Both the position numbers and the translations under genes were made by a program. Below, piece by piece: positions 41,823 through 51,841 of a stretch of DNA of 64,000 nt (the stretch's first letter is position 1; every line of letters starts with the position of its first letter). Below the pieces are notes generated by a model that saw only the letters and a program-made list of their open reading frames with translations, did no database searches and had not been told where the DNA came from. Source of the DNA: an uncultured Spirochaetaceae bacterium (lineage in GTDB: Bacteria > Spirochaetota > Spirochaetia > Treponematales > Treponemataceae); assembly GCA_902802305.1 (NCBI GenBank), contig CADCLG010000012.1, forward strand, positions 1 through 64,000, read 5' to 3'.

Positions 41823-44800
41823 TCACCTATTTTTCTTAGTTCTCTTATGCATTACAAGACTGTAAATTACAGGAATAATGAAGAGAGTTACAAAAGTTGA
41901 AGAAGTCAAACCGCCTACAACCGCCATACCAATTGGCTGAACCATCATTGCCTGTCCTTCTGTAGCAAAACACATAGGAAGCATACCAAGGATTGTAGTC
42001 AGTGTAGTCATAAGTACAGGTCTAAGTCGGCTTTTTCCTGCTTCATAACAGGCCTGCTTTACAGGAACCCCTCTTCCAACAAGAAGATTAGTATAGTCAA
42101 CCAGAATAATACCGTTGTTTACAACAATACCTACAAGCATAATCAGACCGACCATTGAAAGAATTGAAAGTGCCTGTCCAACAGCTTTATAAAGGAAGAT
42201 TACACCAATTATCATAAAAGGAATCGTAACAATATTGATTAATGGAGCCTTAAAGGATTCGTAAGTTGCTGCCATAACACCAAAAACAAGTATGATTGCC
42301 ATAGCAAGAATCTTCATGTAAAGCTGCATTTGAGTTGTTGTATCTTTCCAGGAGCCTTCGTAGCTTACAGTAACACTGTCTGGAATGATAAAAGAATTGC
42401 TTATTCCCTCTTTAATTGCTTCTTCAATTACATTTGCATTTGTGTTTGTAAGAATACTTGCAGTTACATGAATAATTCGTGACTGATTTTCGCGGGCAAT
42501 GGAAACCGGACCGACGCCTTTCTTTAAGGAAGCAAAGTTTGAAACGGGAACCATACCGCTTGTTCCACGTACATAAATACTTTCCAAATCGTTGATTGTC
42601 TTTCTGTCTTCAGGACGATAACTTACAACAATACTGTAATCCTTGCCGCCGTTACGGTAAACGCTGGCCGTTGAACCATTGATAGCAGAATTGATTGCAG
42701 TTGCAACAGTAGTAACATCAACACCAAACTGATAAGCACGCTCTCGGTCAATTACAAGTTCAACCTGTGGAAGTCCCCGGCTCATACTGATTGAAGGCTC
42801 ACTACATTCACCAACAGCAGATATTACTTCAGAAATCTTGTCAGCAACATCCAGAGCTGCGGTTAAATCTTCTGAACGCAAAACTACATCAATATCAGCA
42901 CCCATCATCTGACCACGCCAGCCAGCCCTAAAGCTTAAGTTTACACCGGCAAAATCAGAGAAGTGAGCGCGAAGTTTATTCTGGATTTCAGCGGCTGAAT
43001 CTATCTGTTTTTCGGTTTCCGGCAGGGTGATTTGAATTGAACCTGTATTTGTTGAACGGTTTCTTCCGCCACCGATGGTCGTAGTAACATTTTTAAAGCC
43101 CTTAACTTCATCATAAACAATATCTTCAAAAGCCAGAACGACTTTTTTTGTTTCTTCCATAGTCGTACCGACTGGCATTGAAATATTCAATTGAACTGAA
43201 TCATCATTTCCGGCAGGCATCATATTTATCTGCATTGTCGGAATAAAGGCAAAAGCGATTATAAGAATTGCCAGCGAAATCTCGATTGTAATAATGCGGT
43301 TATTCAAAGCCTTGTTCAAAAGCCAGGCATATCCGCGGGTTATTATATTAATAATCTTTTCAAAAAATCCGTAAATTACTTTTAAGATAGGATTACGGAG
43401 AGGCTTTTCACTTCTGTTTGTAAGTGGCAGAAACTTTCCGGCAAGAACAGGAACAAGAAAAACTGCAACTGCAAGAGAAGAAACAAGGGCAATTACGATT
43501 GTAAAAATAATTCCCTTGAACATTTGTCCCATCATTCCAAGCTCAGCAATATAAAATAGAAAAGGAACGAATACACAGATTGTAGTAAGGTTTCCAGACA
43601 AAACAGAGGAGAACATTTCCTGAGTTCCAAGAATTGCCGCTACTTTAGGCCGGGCTCCTCTTTGCCGGTATGCATAAATATTATCAATCATAACGATTGA
43701 GGCATCTACAATCATACCGAGACCGAGAATCAAACCTGTCAAAGTCATCATGTTTAAAGTAATTCCGAACATGCTCATTGCAAAAAGTGTAATAATCATG
43801 GAAAGCGGAATTGAAATTGCAATGATAATTGTAGATTTAAAACTCTGAAGGAATATCCACAAAATTACGACAGAAAGCAAAAGACCTTCAAACAAGGATT
43901 TTACAAGGGTATTTATAGTTTCGCGGATTTGATTTGTATCATCAGAAATAATTTCCATTGTTATATCCGATGGCAGCATTCCATTCAGCTGGTCGAGCTT
44001 TTTGTAAACATTGTTAGCAACAAGAACTGAATTGGAACCGGAAACTTTTGTAATTGAAACATAGACGCCTTTTTCTCCGTTGATATAAGATTCAGAAGAG
44101 CTTTCTGCATAACCTAAATAGGCTTTTCCTACATCACTGAGTTTTACATCATAACCGTTGACTGTAGAAATAACTGTATTATTTATTTCCTCTATGCTGT
44201 TATATTCACCAGTTGTGCGGACAATATAATTTTTTGTACCTTCCTGAACTTTACCACCACCAAGCTCCAGATTTTGCTTGGAAAGTGCGCTGGTAACAGA
44301 AGAAAGTGTATATCCGTAAGCAGCAAGTCTGTTCTGGTCAAGTTCAACGCTTACCTGCAGGGATTGGGCTCCGTTTACACTGGCTTCTGCTACTCCATCG
44401 GCCTGCTCAAGAATATTTGTAATTGTATTTTCTGCTATTGAAGAAATGTCTTCAATAGAGCGGTTTCCACGAACAAGAATACGCATGATTGGCATTGAAT
44501 CACCGGAAAAGCGCATTATACTTGGAGTTCCGGCATTATCAGGAAGGGTACGAACGACTCTGTCCAGCTTGTCACGTATATCATTTACGACTGCTTCCAA
44601 ATCTGTTCCATAATCAAACTCAAGGCTGACTGTAGAAGAACCTTCGTTGGAAGTGGAAGTCATATTCTTTAATCCATTTACACTTACTACTGCACTTTCT
44701 ATAACTTTTGTAACAGTCTGTTCAACTGATTCAGGACCGGCATTTCTATAAGTGGTCATAATCATGACATAAGGATTTTCTGTTTCCGGCATAAGGGCAA

Positions 44801-44900
44801 TTGCAATCTTACTGAATGTAAAAATACCAAGCATTCCTAAAAGGAAGAAAACAATCAATATAAGGACCGGATGATCCATTGTTTTTCTGCTTAAACTCAA
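41823..44900 (-). CDS. RND-family efflux permease
   Basis: 1025 residues from a TTG with GGAGG 7-8 bases upstream; the SLSRKTMDHPVLIL start matches the family. Inner-membrane proton-driven pump of the AcrB/HAE1 class, twelve helices and two large periplasmic loops. TM4 reads GLILGLGMIVDASIVMIDNIYAYRQ with the charge-relay Asp. A second repeat with GTTMEETKKVV and PAGNDDSVQLNISMPVG opens the C-terminal half, and VVNNGIILVDYTNLL marks TM10. Substrates are not predictable. Works with the adaptor and TolC genes upstream. Confidence 0.95.
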   Translation of the reverse strand: MSLSRKTMDHPVLILIVFFLLGMLGIFTFSKIAIALMPETENPYVMIMTTYRNAGPESVEQTVTKVIESAVVSVNGLKNMTSTSNEGSSTVSLEFDYGTDLEAVVNDIRDKLDRVVRTLPDNAGTPSIMRFSGDSMPIMRILVRGNRSIEDISSIAENTITNILEQADGVAEASVNGAQSLQVSVELDQNRLAAYGYTLSSVTSALSKQNLELGGGKVQEGTKNYIVRTTGEYNSIEEINNTVISTVNGYDVKLSDVGKAYLGYAESSSESYINGEKGVYVSITKVSGSNSVLVANNVYKKLDQLNGMLPSDITMEIISDDTNQIRETINTLVKSLFEGLLLSVVILWIFLQSFKSTIIIAISIPLSMIITLFAMSMFGITLNMMTLTGLILGLGMIVDASIVMIDNIYAYRQRGARPKVAAILGTQEMFSSVLSGNLTTICVFVPFLFYIAELGMMGQMFKGIIFTIVIALVSSLAVAVFLVPVLAGKFLPLTNRSEKPLRNPILKVIYGFFEKIINIITRGYAWLLNKALNNRIITIEISLAILIIAFAFIPTMQINMMPAGNDDSVQLNISMPVGTTMEETKKVVLAFEDIVYDEVKGFKNVTTTIGGGRNRSTNTGSIQITLPETEKQIDSAAEIQNKLRAHFSDFAGVNLSFRAGWRGQMMGADIDVVLRSEDLTAALDVADKISEVISAVGECSEPSISMSRGLPQVELVIDRERAYQFGVDVTTVATAINSAINGSTASVYRNGGKDYSIVVSYRPEDRKTINDLESIYVRGTSGMVPVSNFASLKKGVGPVSIARENQSRIIHVTASILTNTNANVIEEAIKEGISNSFIIPDSVTVSYEGSWKDTTTQMQLYMKILAMAIILVFGVMAATYESFKAPLINIVTIPFMIIGVIFLYKAVGQALSILSMVGLIMLVGIVVNNGIILVDYTNLLVGRGVPVKQACYEAGKSRLRPVLMTTLTTILGMLPMCFATEGQAMMVQPIGMAVVGGLTSSTFVTLFIIPVIYSLVMHKRTKKNR

Positions 44901-44928
44901 AATCGTGCCTCCACTTTAATCGTTCAGT

Positions 44929-45900
44929 TTAGTTTGCGCCTTCGGTAATATCTTTTACCTTTGCACCGTCGGTCAAAGTAAGCATACCAGCGACAACGAC
45001 TTTTTCATTTGCTTCAATTCCACTTGTAATCTGATAATATCCGTTTACATTTTTTCCTGTTGTAATTCGGCGTTTTTCAACAGTTGAATCATCCTTGACG
45101 ACATAAAGATAAGAATCTTCATTTGTTGTAACAATTGCATCCTGGGCAATGGAAATCACATCAACATAATCAACAGTGTAAAGCTTAACCTTTGCAAACA
45201 TTCCGGCATTTACTCTTGAATCTTTTTTGTCAAAATTAAGAATTACCTGCTTTGTTCTGCTTGAGGCATCCAAAACTGGAGAAACACGTACAACACTTGC
45301 CATAAAAACCTGTCCCGGATAGGCTTCCAGTGTGATTTCGGCTTTTAGTCCTGGTTTTAAGTCGCCTACATAGCGTTCTGGAATACTGGCTGTTACCTGA
45401 AGATTTTCTATATCACCAATTTTTGTTACGACGGTTCCTGTAGAAATCTGCTGTCCTGTTTTTACCGGTGTCTGCAAAATACTTCCGCTGATTGGAGATA
45501 CTACCGGACTCCATTTGTAATTTGCACCTGCTGTAGAAGGGTCAATATAAGCAATTACATCACCTTTATTAACATGACTGCCCAGGCTGACGTTTACGCG
45601 TACAACTTTACCGGCGATTGAAGGATAAACTTCTATGGAAGTCTGAGTTTCTATATTTCCGTTTGTGTTTACAAAATCATGCATGGTCTGAGGAACAGCA
45701 AGAACTGTACGGACGGATGTTACCATTGTGTTTCCTCCGCCGCCCCAGCTTGTTTTTCCAGGTCCACCGAATGCACCACCGGCAGCACCTTTTTGTTTTG
45801 TTGCATTTATTTTTATTACTGCCAATGTTGTTAATCCGGCAATGGCGCAGAAAATTACTGCTGAAATTATTCCCTTCACTATTTTTTTATTTACCGCCAT
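44929..45900 (-). CDS. RND efflux periplasmic adaptor
   Basis: 323 residues from the ATG at 45898-45900, GGAG upstream. One N-terminal membrane anchor (IVKGIISAVIFCAIAGLTTLAVI), a Gly-rich linker, then the lipoyl halves (VYPSIAGKVVRVNVSLGSHVNKGDVIAYID and VVSPISGSILQTPVKTGQQISTG) with only a minimal hairpin between them. A beta-barrel and a membrane-proximal domain follow (ITTGKNVNGYYQITSGIEANEKVVVAG). Connects the inner-membrane pump to the TolC-like channel. It lacks the long coiled-coil hairpin of MexA. Confidence 0.93.
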   Translation of the reverse strand: MAVNKKIVKGIISAVIFCAIAGLTTLAVIKINATKQKGAAGGAFGGPGKTSWGGGGNTMVTSVRTVLAVPQTMHDFVNTNGNIETQTSIEVYPSIAGKVVRVNVSLGSHVNKGDVIAYIDPSTAGANYKWSPVVSPISGSILQTPVKTGQQISTGTVVTKIGDIENLQVTASIPERYVGDLKPGLKAEITLEAYPGQVFMASVVRVSPVLDASSRTKQVILNFDKKDSRVNAGMFAKVKLYTVDYVDVISIAQDAIVTTNEDSYLYVVKDDSTVEKRRITTGKNVNGYYQITSGIEANEKVVVAGMLTLTDGAKVKDITEGAN

Positions 45901-45938
45901 ATATTTCTCCAAAAATATTTTATATTTTATAAGCTACT

Positions 45939-47228
45939 TTATTCTTTCATAAAAGAACCAAAAGGAACTCCAAGTACATCTTCAAGATTCAAAACGGAAT
46001 TAATGATTATATATTTCTGTCTCTGGATATTTCTGCGGGCAGAGGCAAGATTATCTTCTGCTGTCTGTAAAACACTTAAATCTTTTGAACCGCTGTTGTA
46101 GGCAAGCAAGGTTAAGTCATAAGTTTTTTGCATTAATTCAAGGTTTTCTTCACAGAGCTTTAATTGAGTCTGAGCTTCCAGAATGCTGTTATAAGTATTT
46201 CTGATTTTCATTTTTACAGAAGTTCGTGTGTTTTCTAAAGTTAGCTTTGCTGCTTCCAAACCGGATTCCGCCTGTTCAATTGATATTGCAGAATTAGACC
46301 AAGGCAAATAAGAATCTAAAGGAATGCGAACTCCTAAAGTAATATTGTGATTTTCGTTGGAAAGGCCATTTTCACGGTTTCCTGTAAGAGCAGAGGAACT
46401 AAAGCCCTGAGAATAAGACAAGCTGACTGTGGGACCATAAGCAGAAAGCTTTGAACCTTTGATGCTGATTTCATAATTTTTTATGGTCTGTAAGGCTTTC
46501 TTAACATCAGGCAGTTCATCTACATTTTTATTAAGGATTTCGGGATCAAGTTCAAAATGAAGGATATCATCCAGATTTCCATTTATTTCAATCTGCTGGC
46601 TTAAGTCGATTCCTAAAACCTGTTTTAAGGAATCAAGGCTTGTTTGATAAGCGGTTTCATCGGCAGCTACAGTCGGAATTTTGCTTTCGTAATTATATTG
46701 AGAAGTTAAAAGTGTAAGCTGATCAAGTTGTCCACGGTTATATTTTATAAGATTTGAATCGTAAGTTCTTTTTGCAGCATCGAGAGTTTTTTTATCTGAA
46801 TTAATGGTTTCTAAATCGTTTAATAAGGAATAAAAAGCAGAACGTACATTCTTTTCTACAGAACGTACAGTCGCTTCATAAGAAAGAAGCCCGTTTTCGT
46901 AAGCAAGCTTTGCAGAAGCAATGCTGGTTGCAAGAGAAGGTGTTATAGACAAAGAAAGAGTTCCTGTTGCAGTAAGGCTCCATTGGTCAAATTTAGCTAA
47001 AGGTTCAGTGAAATTTACATTAGCAGAAAGACTGGGACTTACACTGTTCCAGGAATATTTATCTTTAAGTGCAAGCATGTCTAAATCCATCTTGCTCTGC
47101 TTTATTGAAATGTTGTTGTCCAGCGACAGGGAAACAGCCTCATCAATTGAAAGGGTTCTTATATTCTGAGCAGAAAGCAGAACAAAAGAAGTTGCAGCCA
47201 TCAGAAGAGTAACGATTATTTTCTTCAT
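45939..47228 (-). CDS. TolC-family outer-membrane efflux protein
   Basis: 429 residues. Cleavable signal MKKIIVTLLMAATSFVLLSAQ, then two OEP repeats with long alpha-helical hairpins (TLSIDEAVSLSLDNNISIKQ and a second starting NRENGLSNENHNITLGVRIPL). Beta strands YENGLLSYEATV and SVSYSQGF-like segments would form the barrel. First gene of the operon tolC-adaptor-RND-PII-like, so an exporter to the exterior. Divergent from the RSH gene across a 145-base AT-rich gap with no clear site. Confidence 0.92.
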   Translation of the reverse strand: MKKIIVTLLMAATSFVLLSAQNIRTLSIDEAVSLSLDNNISIKQSKMDLDMLALKDKYSWNSVSPSLSANVNFTEPLAKFDQWSLTATGTLSLSITPSLATSIASAKLAYENGLLSYEATVRSVEKNVRSAFYSLLNDLETINSDKKTLDAAKRTYDSNLIKYNRGQLDQLTLLTSQYNYESKIPTVAADETAYQTSLDSLKQVLGIDLSQQIEINGNLDDILHFELDPEILNKNVDELPDVKKALQTIKNYEISIKGSKLSAYGPTVSLSYSQGFSSSALTGNRENGLSNENHNITLGVRIPLDSYLPWSNSAISIEQAESGLEAAKLTLENTRTSVKMKIRNTYNSILEAQTQLKLCEENLELMQKTYDLTLLAYNSGSKDLSVLQTAEDNLASARRNIQRQKYIIINSVLNLEDVLGVPFGSFMKE

Positions 47229-47379
47229 ATTTTTTCCGTAATATTTAAATCAGTTAAATCTGATAAATTAAATTTTCAAATATATCTATTATATTATAAA
47301 AAAAATTGCTATAAATAAATAGAATATTTATTAGAATTTTCTAAATAATCAAACAAAAAAAATCAGGCTGGATGTGAAT

Positions 47380-49146
47380 ATGGCAGAATATTTATTCAAG
47401 TCTCCTCTGGAAGAACCGGAGCAATTAATAAACGAATTCTTTTTTGTCAATGATAATTATTCTGAAGAAGACAAAAATAAAATCCATAAGGCATGGAATC
47501 TCCTTGTAGAAAAAACAGGCAATATTTTAAGAGATTGCGGAAAGCCTTATTATGTTCACCCTCTGCGAGTTGCCAATATTCTTGCACAGAATAAACTTGA
47601 CTGTGACACTCTTGTAGCAGCTATTCTTCATCCTATCCACAAATTTGACGTTTCTTCCGAGCAGATAAAAGAAGAATTCGGAGAAAATGTTGCAAAAATT
47701 CTTATTACAACAAACAAAATTATTTCCCTTCCGATGAATTCAAAAAATTTGCATGAGTCGGATGCAATAAGAAAAATGCTTTTTGCTATGTGTGATGATG
47801 CCAGAGTAATTCTTCTTACCTTGTCAGACAGACTTGACCGCATAAGAAACATTTCAAACATCACCAAAGGACAGCAGAAAGCTCTGGCTGAAGCAGTAAT
47901 TGAAATTTGGGCTCCACTTGCTGACCGACTTGGAATGCAAAAGGAAAAAAATGAATTTGAAGATTTAAGTCTGCGTTATACAAATCCTGCGGCTTATCTT
48001 CAGATAGAAAAAATTGTTGCCCAATCTCAAGAAGAACGAGCGGCATATCTGGAAAAGGCGGTAAATAGCATTTATAAATCGGCAGAAAAGATGAAGATTC
48101 CGGTAACAATTTCCAGCAGAGCAAAACATTTTTATTCGATTTACCAAAAGATGAGAAAGCGTAACAAAGAAGCTTCGGAACTGTATGATCTGCTTGCTCT
48201 TAGAATCTTATGCAATTCTCCAGCAGAATGTTACACCCTAATCGGACTGGTTCATGGTCTTTGGAAACCTATGGACGGCCGTTTTAAGGATTACATTGCA
48301 ATGCCAAAATCAAATGGTTATCAATCTCTACATACAACAGTAATTTGTGAAGGCAAACCTCTTGAGATCCAAATCAGAACTTATGAAATGCATAATCTCG
48401 CCGAACACGGAATTGCCTCCCACTGGCTTTACAAAAAAGGCACAAATCATGATTTGGTTGAAGCAGACAAGCTTGATATTTTCAACCGCTTGCAGCAGTT
48501 TAAGGAAAATATTCTTACTGACGAACATTCTTTTGCAGACTTAAAAAACGAGCTTTTAGGCGATGAAATCTATGTTTTTACTCCAAAAGGCGATGTAAGA
48601 AAATTGCCGGCCGGGGCTACAGCAATCGATTTTGCCTATTCAATTCACTCTGCAATCGGTGAAAAAATTATTGCCGCCAAGGCTGATGGAAAGATAATTC
48701 CTCTTTCAAAACCGCTGCAAAATACACAGATTATTGAAGTTATAACAAATCCTCAGGCGCATCCAACCGAAAGTCAGTTGAAGCTTGCAAAAACCTCAAA
48801 GGCCCATCAGAAAATACACTCCTGGCTGATGACAAACGACCCGACCTTCAGCGAGAAAATTGCCTTACAAAAAGCTGAACCAGAAGAAAAAGTTCCTCAA
48901 AAACGTCACCATAAGGGAAAGAAAAATCCTGATTTGCTTCCTGCTCAGCCTAATCGTGACGTTCTTGTTCAGGGTGATAAAAATGTACTTCATAATATTG
49001 CACAGTGCTGTCATCCAAAATATCCTGATTTGATTGTAGGTTACGTCACCCGCTCAAAAGGAATTACAGTACACCGTGCCGACTGCCTTATCTACCAGCG
49101 TATTCCCAACAAAGAAAGCAAAACGGTAGAAGTAACCTGGGAGTAA
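47380..49146 (+). CDS. RSH-family (p)ppGpp synthetase with degenerate hydrolase
   Basis: 588 residues from the ATG at 47380; an in-frame GTG at 47374 is equally possible. The N-terminal HD domain keeps YVHPLRVANIL, but the HDxxED motif reads HPIHKF, losing the metal-binding Asp and the Glu-Asp pair; SDR is kept. The synthetase is complete: KHFYSIYQKM, YDLLALRI, GRFKDYIAMPKSNGYQSLHTTV, EIQIRT and HGIASHW. A TGS domain (YVFTPKGDVRKLPAGATAID) and a Cys-zinc finger (IAQCCHPKYPDLIVGYVTRSKG, VHRADC) follow, but the protein stops there, without the C-terminal ACT domain. Predicted mainly ppGpp synthesis. Confidence 0.92.
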   Translation: MAEYLFKSPLEEPEQLINEFFFVNDNYSEEDKNKIHKAWNLLVEKTGNILRDCGKPYYVHPLRVANILAQNKLDCDTLVAAILHPIHKFDVSSEQIKEEFGENVAKILITTNKIISLPMNSKNLHESDAIRKMLFAMCDDARVILLTLSDRLDRIRNISNITKGQQKALAEAVIEIWAPLADRLGMQKEKNEFEDLSLRYTNPAAYLQIEKIVAQSQEERAAYLEKAVNSIYKSAEKMKIPVTISSRAKHFYSIYQKMRKRNKEASELYDLLALRILCNSPAECYTLIGLVHGLWKPMDGRFKDYIAMPKSNGYQSLHTTVICEGKPLEIQIRTYEMHNLAEHGIASHWLYKKGTNHDLVEADKLDIFNRLQQFKENILTDEHSFADLKNELLGDEIYVFTPKGDVRKLPAGATAIDFAYSIHSAIGEKIIAAKADGKIIPLSKPLQNTQIIEVITNPQAHPTESQLKLAKTSKAHQKIHSWLMTNDPTFSEKIALQKAEPEEKVPQKRHHKGKKNPDLLPAQPNRDVLVQGDKNVLHNIAQCCHPKYPDLIVGYVTRSKGITVHRADCLIYQRIPNKESKTVEVTWE

Positions 49147-49147
49147 A

Positions 49148-50155
49148 TCAATTAACAATTGACTTCCACATCCAGGTGAGTTCGTGTTTGTTGTAATTCA
49201 GGTGGATTATGCGGCTGCCGGGAATGGCTTCGAATTGGGCTATAAGAGGCCAGTCTATTTCGCCCTGCATTTTGATTGTGCAAATCATATTTTTGGTAAG
49301 TCCGCTTTCCAGCCAGACTTGAATCCATTTTAACAATCTTTCGGGATAGCAGATTACATCACTAAAAACCCAGTCAACAGGGCCAATTTCCTCAGGAGTT
49401 AGAGTAAAGGCATCATGAGCCTGAAACTTTACAAGAGGATTACTCATAAGGGAAGGAGCAAGTTCGGCACGGTCAACAGCATAAACAGATGCTCCTAATC
49501 CCACTAAAACCCAGGTCCAGCCACCAGGACAGGCACCTGCTTCAAAGCAAGAGGAACCGGAAGAAGGCAAATCTGAAGCAAGAAGAAGCCTTGCCATTGT
49601 AAGACTTTCCTGGATTTTTAAGTAAGCCCGGCTAGGCGGATTTTCGTGGTCTTCTATAAAATGAAGGGTACCAGCAGGCAAAAAGGAAGAGGTTGCAGCA
49701 CTTGCAATTAAAGTGTGTTCATCAATCAGAGAATACAAACCAATCTGCGACTGTGGAATCTCAAGTGGGAACTTTCTTTCCTTTAAGTTTATGTAAGGTA
49801 ATTTCTTCTGAATAAGCTGTGCCCGTCTGAAACAAGTATACTGATAGGGAGCCCAGTTTCTCTGCAAGGATTTTAAATGATTTGCCGCACTTCCAATGGA
49901 ATCAAAATTAAGAAGAAAAGGCTCAAGCATTACAGTACGGGCCCAGTAAGGAAGCTTTCCAGCGGATTTTTCTAAAAAAGCAGCCTTATCTTCAAAATAG
50001 TACAAATCACCATAAACATTTGCAGGTCTTTCATCAAAAGCAAAGCGATTTTTTAATTCAGAAAGAAGTAATTGAGACTGCTCTGGAAAAGCGAGAAAGG
50101 CAATTCCCGGCAACATTTGAGGAAGGATTTTTTTTGAAAGCTCATTATCATTCAT
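49148..50155 (-). CDS. RlmM-like SAM-dependent methyltransferase
   Basis: 335 residues from the ATG at 50153-50155, 11 bases after the PilZ stop; a longer TTG-initiated frame to 50206 would overlap PilZ by 41 bases. C-terminal FtsJ-like domain: SCFEAGACPGGWTWVLVGLGASVYAVD (SAM site), VDWVFSDVICYPERLLKWIQVWL and CTIKMQGEIDWPLI with the catalytic Lys, and a NKHELTWMWKS end. This matches RlmM, which 2'-O-methylates 23S rRNA. An N-terminal THUMP-like part is short or divergent, so the target is inferred. Confidence 0.85.
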   Translation of the reverse strand: MNDNELSKKILPQMLPGIAFLAFPEQSQLLLSELKNRFAFDERPANVYGDLYYFEDKAAFLEKSAGKLPYWARTVMLEPFLLNFDSIGSAANHLKSLQRNWAPYQYTCFRRAQLIQKKLPYINLKERKFPLEIPQSQIGLYSLIDEHTLIASAATSSFLPAGTLHFIEDHENPPSRAYLKIQESLTMARLLLASDLPSSGSSCFEAGACPGGWTWVLVGLGASVYAVDRAELAPSLMSNPLVKFQAHDAFTLTPEEIGPVDWVFSDVICYPERLLKWIQVWLESGLTKNMICTIKMQGEIDWPLIAQFEAIPGSRIIHLNYNKHELTWMWKSIVN

Positions 50156-50165
50156 AATTCTAAAA

Positions 50166-50519
50166 TCAGACAATTTCCGGCTCTTCATCTTCATTGATTT
50201 CTTCAAGGCGCTTAATAAGATAATGAAGACGGTTTTCGTCAGGAGAAAAAAGAATACTAAAACCTACATGAGTAACACCATCAACCTCAGAAACCCACAT
50301 AGGTTTACATCTGAGTTGCAAAGGACTTTCGTTAGGAAAACGAGAAATCATAACCTGAATCATATATTCTTTTTCAAGATTTACAACTACAGAAACAGGA
50401 AAGATAACCTTACAACCAGTAGCACTTATATTCTCAAGTATTTCTGGTAAAGCACAGAGTTCAGGTATGTTGACCCTTCCTATTTCTTTATATCTTGTAC
50501 TTATTCTGTTTTCTTCCAT
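50166..50519 (-). CDS. PilZ domain protein
   Basis: 117 residues, a single PilZ domain. The c-di-GMP motif appears as RISTRYKE (RxxxR) at the N-terminus and ENISATGCKV (xxSxxG) about 25 residues on, followed by a beta barrel ending HVGFSIL. Binds c-di-GMP and probably passes the signal to a partner. Whether it is linked to the GGDEF protein at 26939-28804 cannot be told from position. AAGGA lies upstream. It sits between the S1 gene and the methyltransferase on the same strand. Confidence 0.88.
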   Translation of the reverse strand: MEENRISTRYKEIGRVNIPELCALPEILENISATGCKVIFPVSVVVNLEKEYMIQVMISRFPNESPLQLRCKPMWVSEVDGVTHVGFSILFSPDENRLHYLIKRLEEINEDEEPEIV

Positions 50520-50554
50520 GAAAGAAAATCCTTTTTAATAAAAATGGTGAAAGA

Positions 50555-51649
50555 TTACTTTTTGAAAAAGGCAGCAAAAGGATTATAACTTTCGCCGTCA
50601 TCATCCTGTGAAGAAAGATATTTTTCGGCAGTTTTGTCCTGCTCAACAGAAGAAGCTGTTTTTAAAGAAATACGCTTCTGAGCAGCATCTACCTTATCTA
50701 CAACAACACTCATTTTCTGACCGATTGAATAAACCTTCTTTAAGTTCGTATTTGCAGAGATTCCTTCAAGCTCACTGATATGAACAAGCCCGTCTATTCC
50801 TTTAGCAAGATTTACAAAAACTCCAAAATCCAGAATACGGCTTACAGTTCCGTCAATTTTTGTTCCAACCGGGAACTGTTTTTCAACCGTCGACCATGGA
50901 TCCTTCATCAAGGCTTTAAGACTTACGCTCACACGCTCATCTTCCCAGTCAGTTTTTAAAACTTTTACCTTTAATTTCTGACCTTCTGTTACAATTGCTG
51001 CAGGATCTGTAACCCGGTCAATATCCATCTCAGAAATAGGAAGCAGAACCCGGAAACCATCAACATCAAGAAAAGCACCAAACTTTTCAATTGATTCTAC
51101 AGTTCCTTCAACTATCTCGCCTTCCTTGATTTTTTCTGCATATTTTACAAGCTGGTCAGCATATTCTTTTTCGCCAATCAAACGGTTTGAAACAAGAACA
51201 TTCTTTCCTTCATTTTTGTATTCGGTAACGATAAAGGAAAGATGTCTTCCTACGTAATAAGAAGGTTCTTCCTTTTTCTTGTAGCCCATTTGAGAATAAG
51301 GACAGAAGGCTCTGGTATTTCCGATTTTTACCTCGTATCCGCCTTTTATTTCTGCTTCAACATGACCTTCAACTGGGATTGCATTTTTCCAGGCATTTTC
51401 AATCATTTCCTTATCTGCATTTTCGCCGGCAATTTTTGTAGTAAAGCGCATTTCTCCATGGAAGTCACCAAGGAAATGAACTTTTATTTTATCACCTTCC
51501 TTTACGGAAACATTACCGTTTTCATCGGCAATTTCATCTCTATCAAGTACACCTTCTGATTTAGCATTCAGGTCTAAAAAAACTGTTGTATCAGAAATTG
51601 CAACAATCTCAAGTTCGCAAGCCTGACCAATTTCAAATCTATTCTGCAT
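50555..51649 (-). CDS. Ribosomal protein S1-like RNA-binding protein
   Basis: 364 residues with four S1 (OB-fold) domains, at about 6-75, 90-160, 178-255 and 268-345. Key segments are VEGTVESIEKFGAFLDVDGFRVLLP, IDGTVSRILDFGVFVNLAKGIDGLVH and ISEL. Shorter than the six-domain S1 of proteobacteria, more like the four-domain forms of Gram-positives. It could help recruit mRNA to the ribosome. GAGG upstream of the ATG. Confidence 0.85.
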   Translation of the reverse strand: MQNRFEIGQACELEIVAISDTTVFLDLNAKSEGVLDRDEIADENGNVSVKEGDKIKVHFLGDFHGEMRFTTKIAGENADKEMIENAWKNAIPVEGHVEAEIKGGYEVKIGNTRAFCPYSQMGYKKKEEPSYYVGRHLSFIVTEYKNEGKNVLVSNRLIGEKEYADQLVKYAEKIKEGEIVEGTVESIEKFGAFLDVDGFRVLLPISEMDIDRVTDPAAIVTEGQKLKVKVLKTDWEDERVSVSLKALMKDPWSTVEKQFPVGTKIDGTVSRILDFGVFVNLAKGIDGLVHISELEGISANTNLKKVYSIGQKMSVVVDKVDAAQKRISLKTASSVEQDKTAEKYLSSQDDDGESYNPFAAFFKK

Positions 51650-51841
51650 TTTTTTCCTCGCTGTAATTGTTGTAAATAAAAAATAATATAAATATATAAT
51701 AGCAAGAAATCATAAGATGGACAATTGAAAGATTGATGGAAAGATTTATACATATTATAAGGACATAATCTCCGAAATAATCGCACCTTTCAGAAAAATA
51801 TCAAACTATCTTATTAACATAGAGGGATTTATACTCAATTT

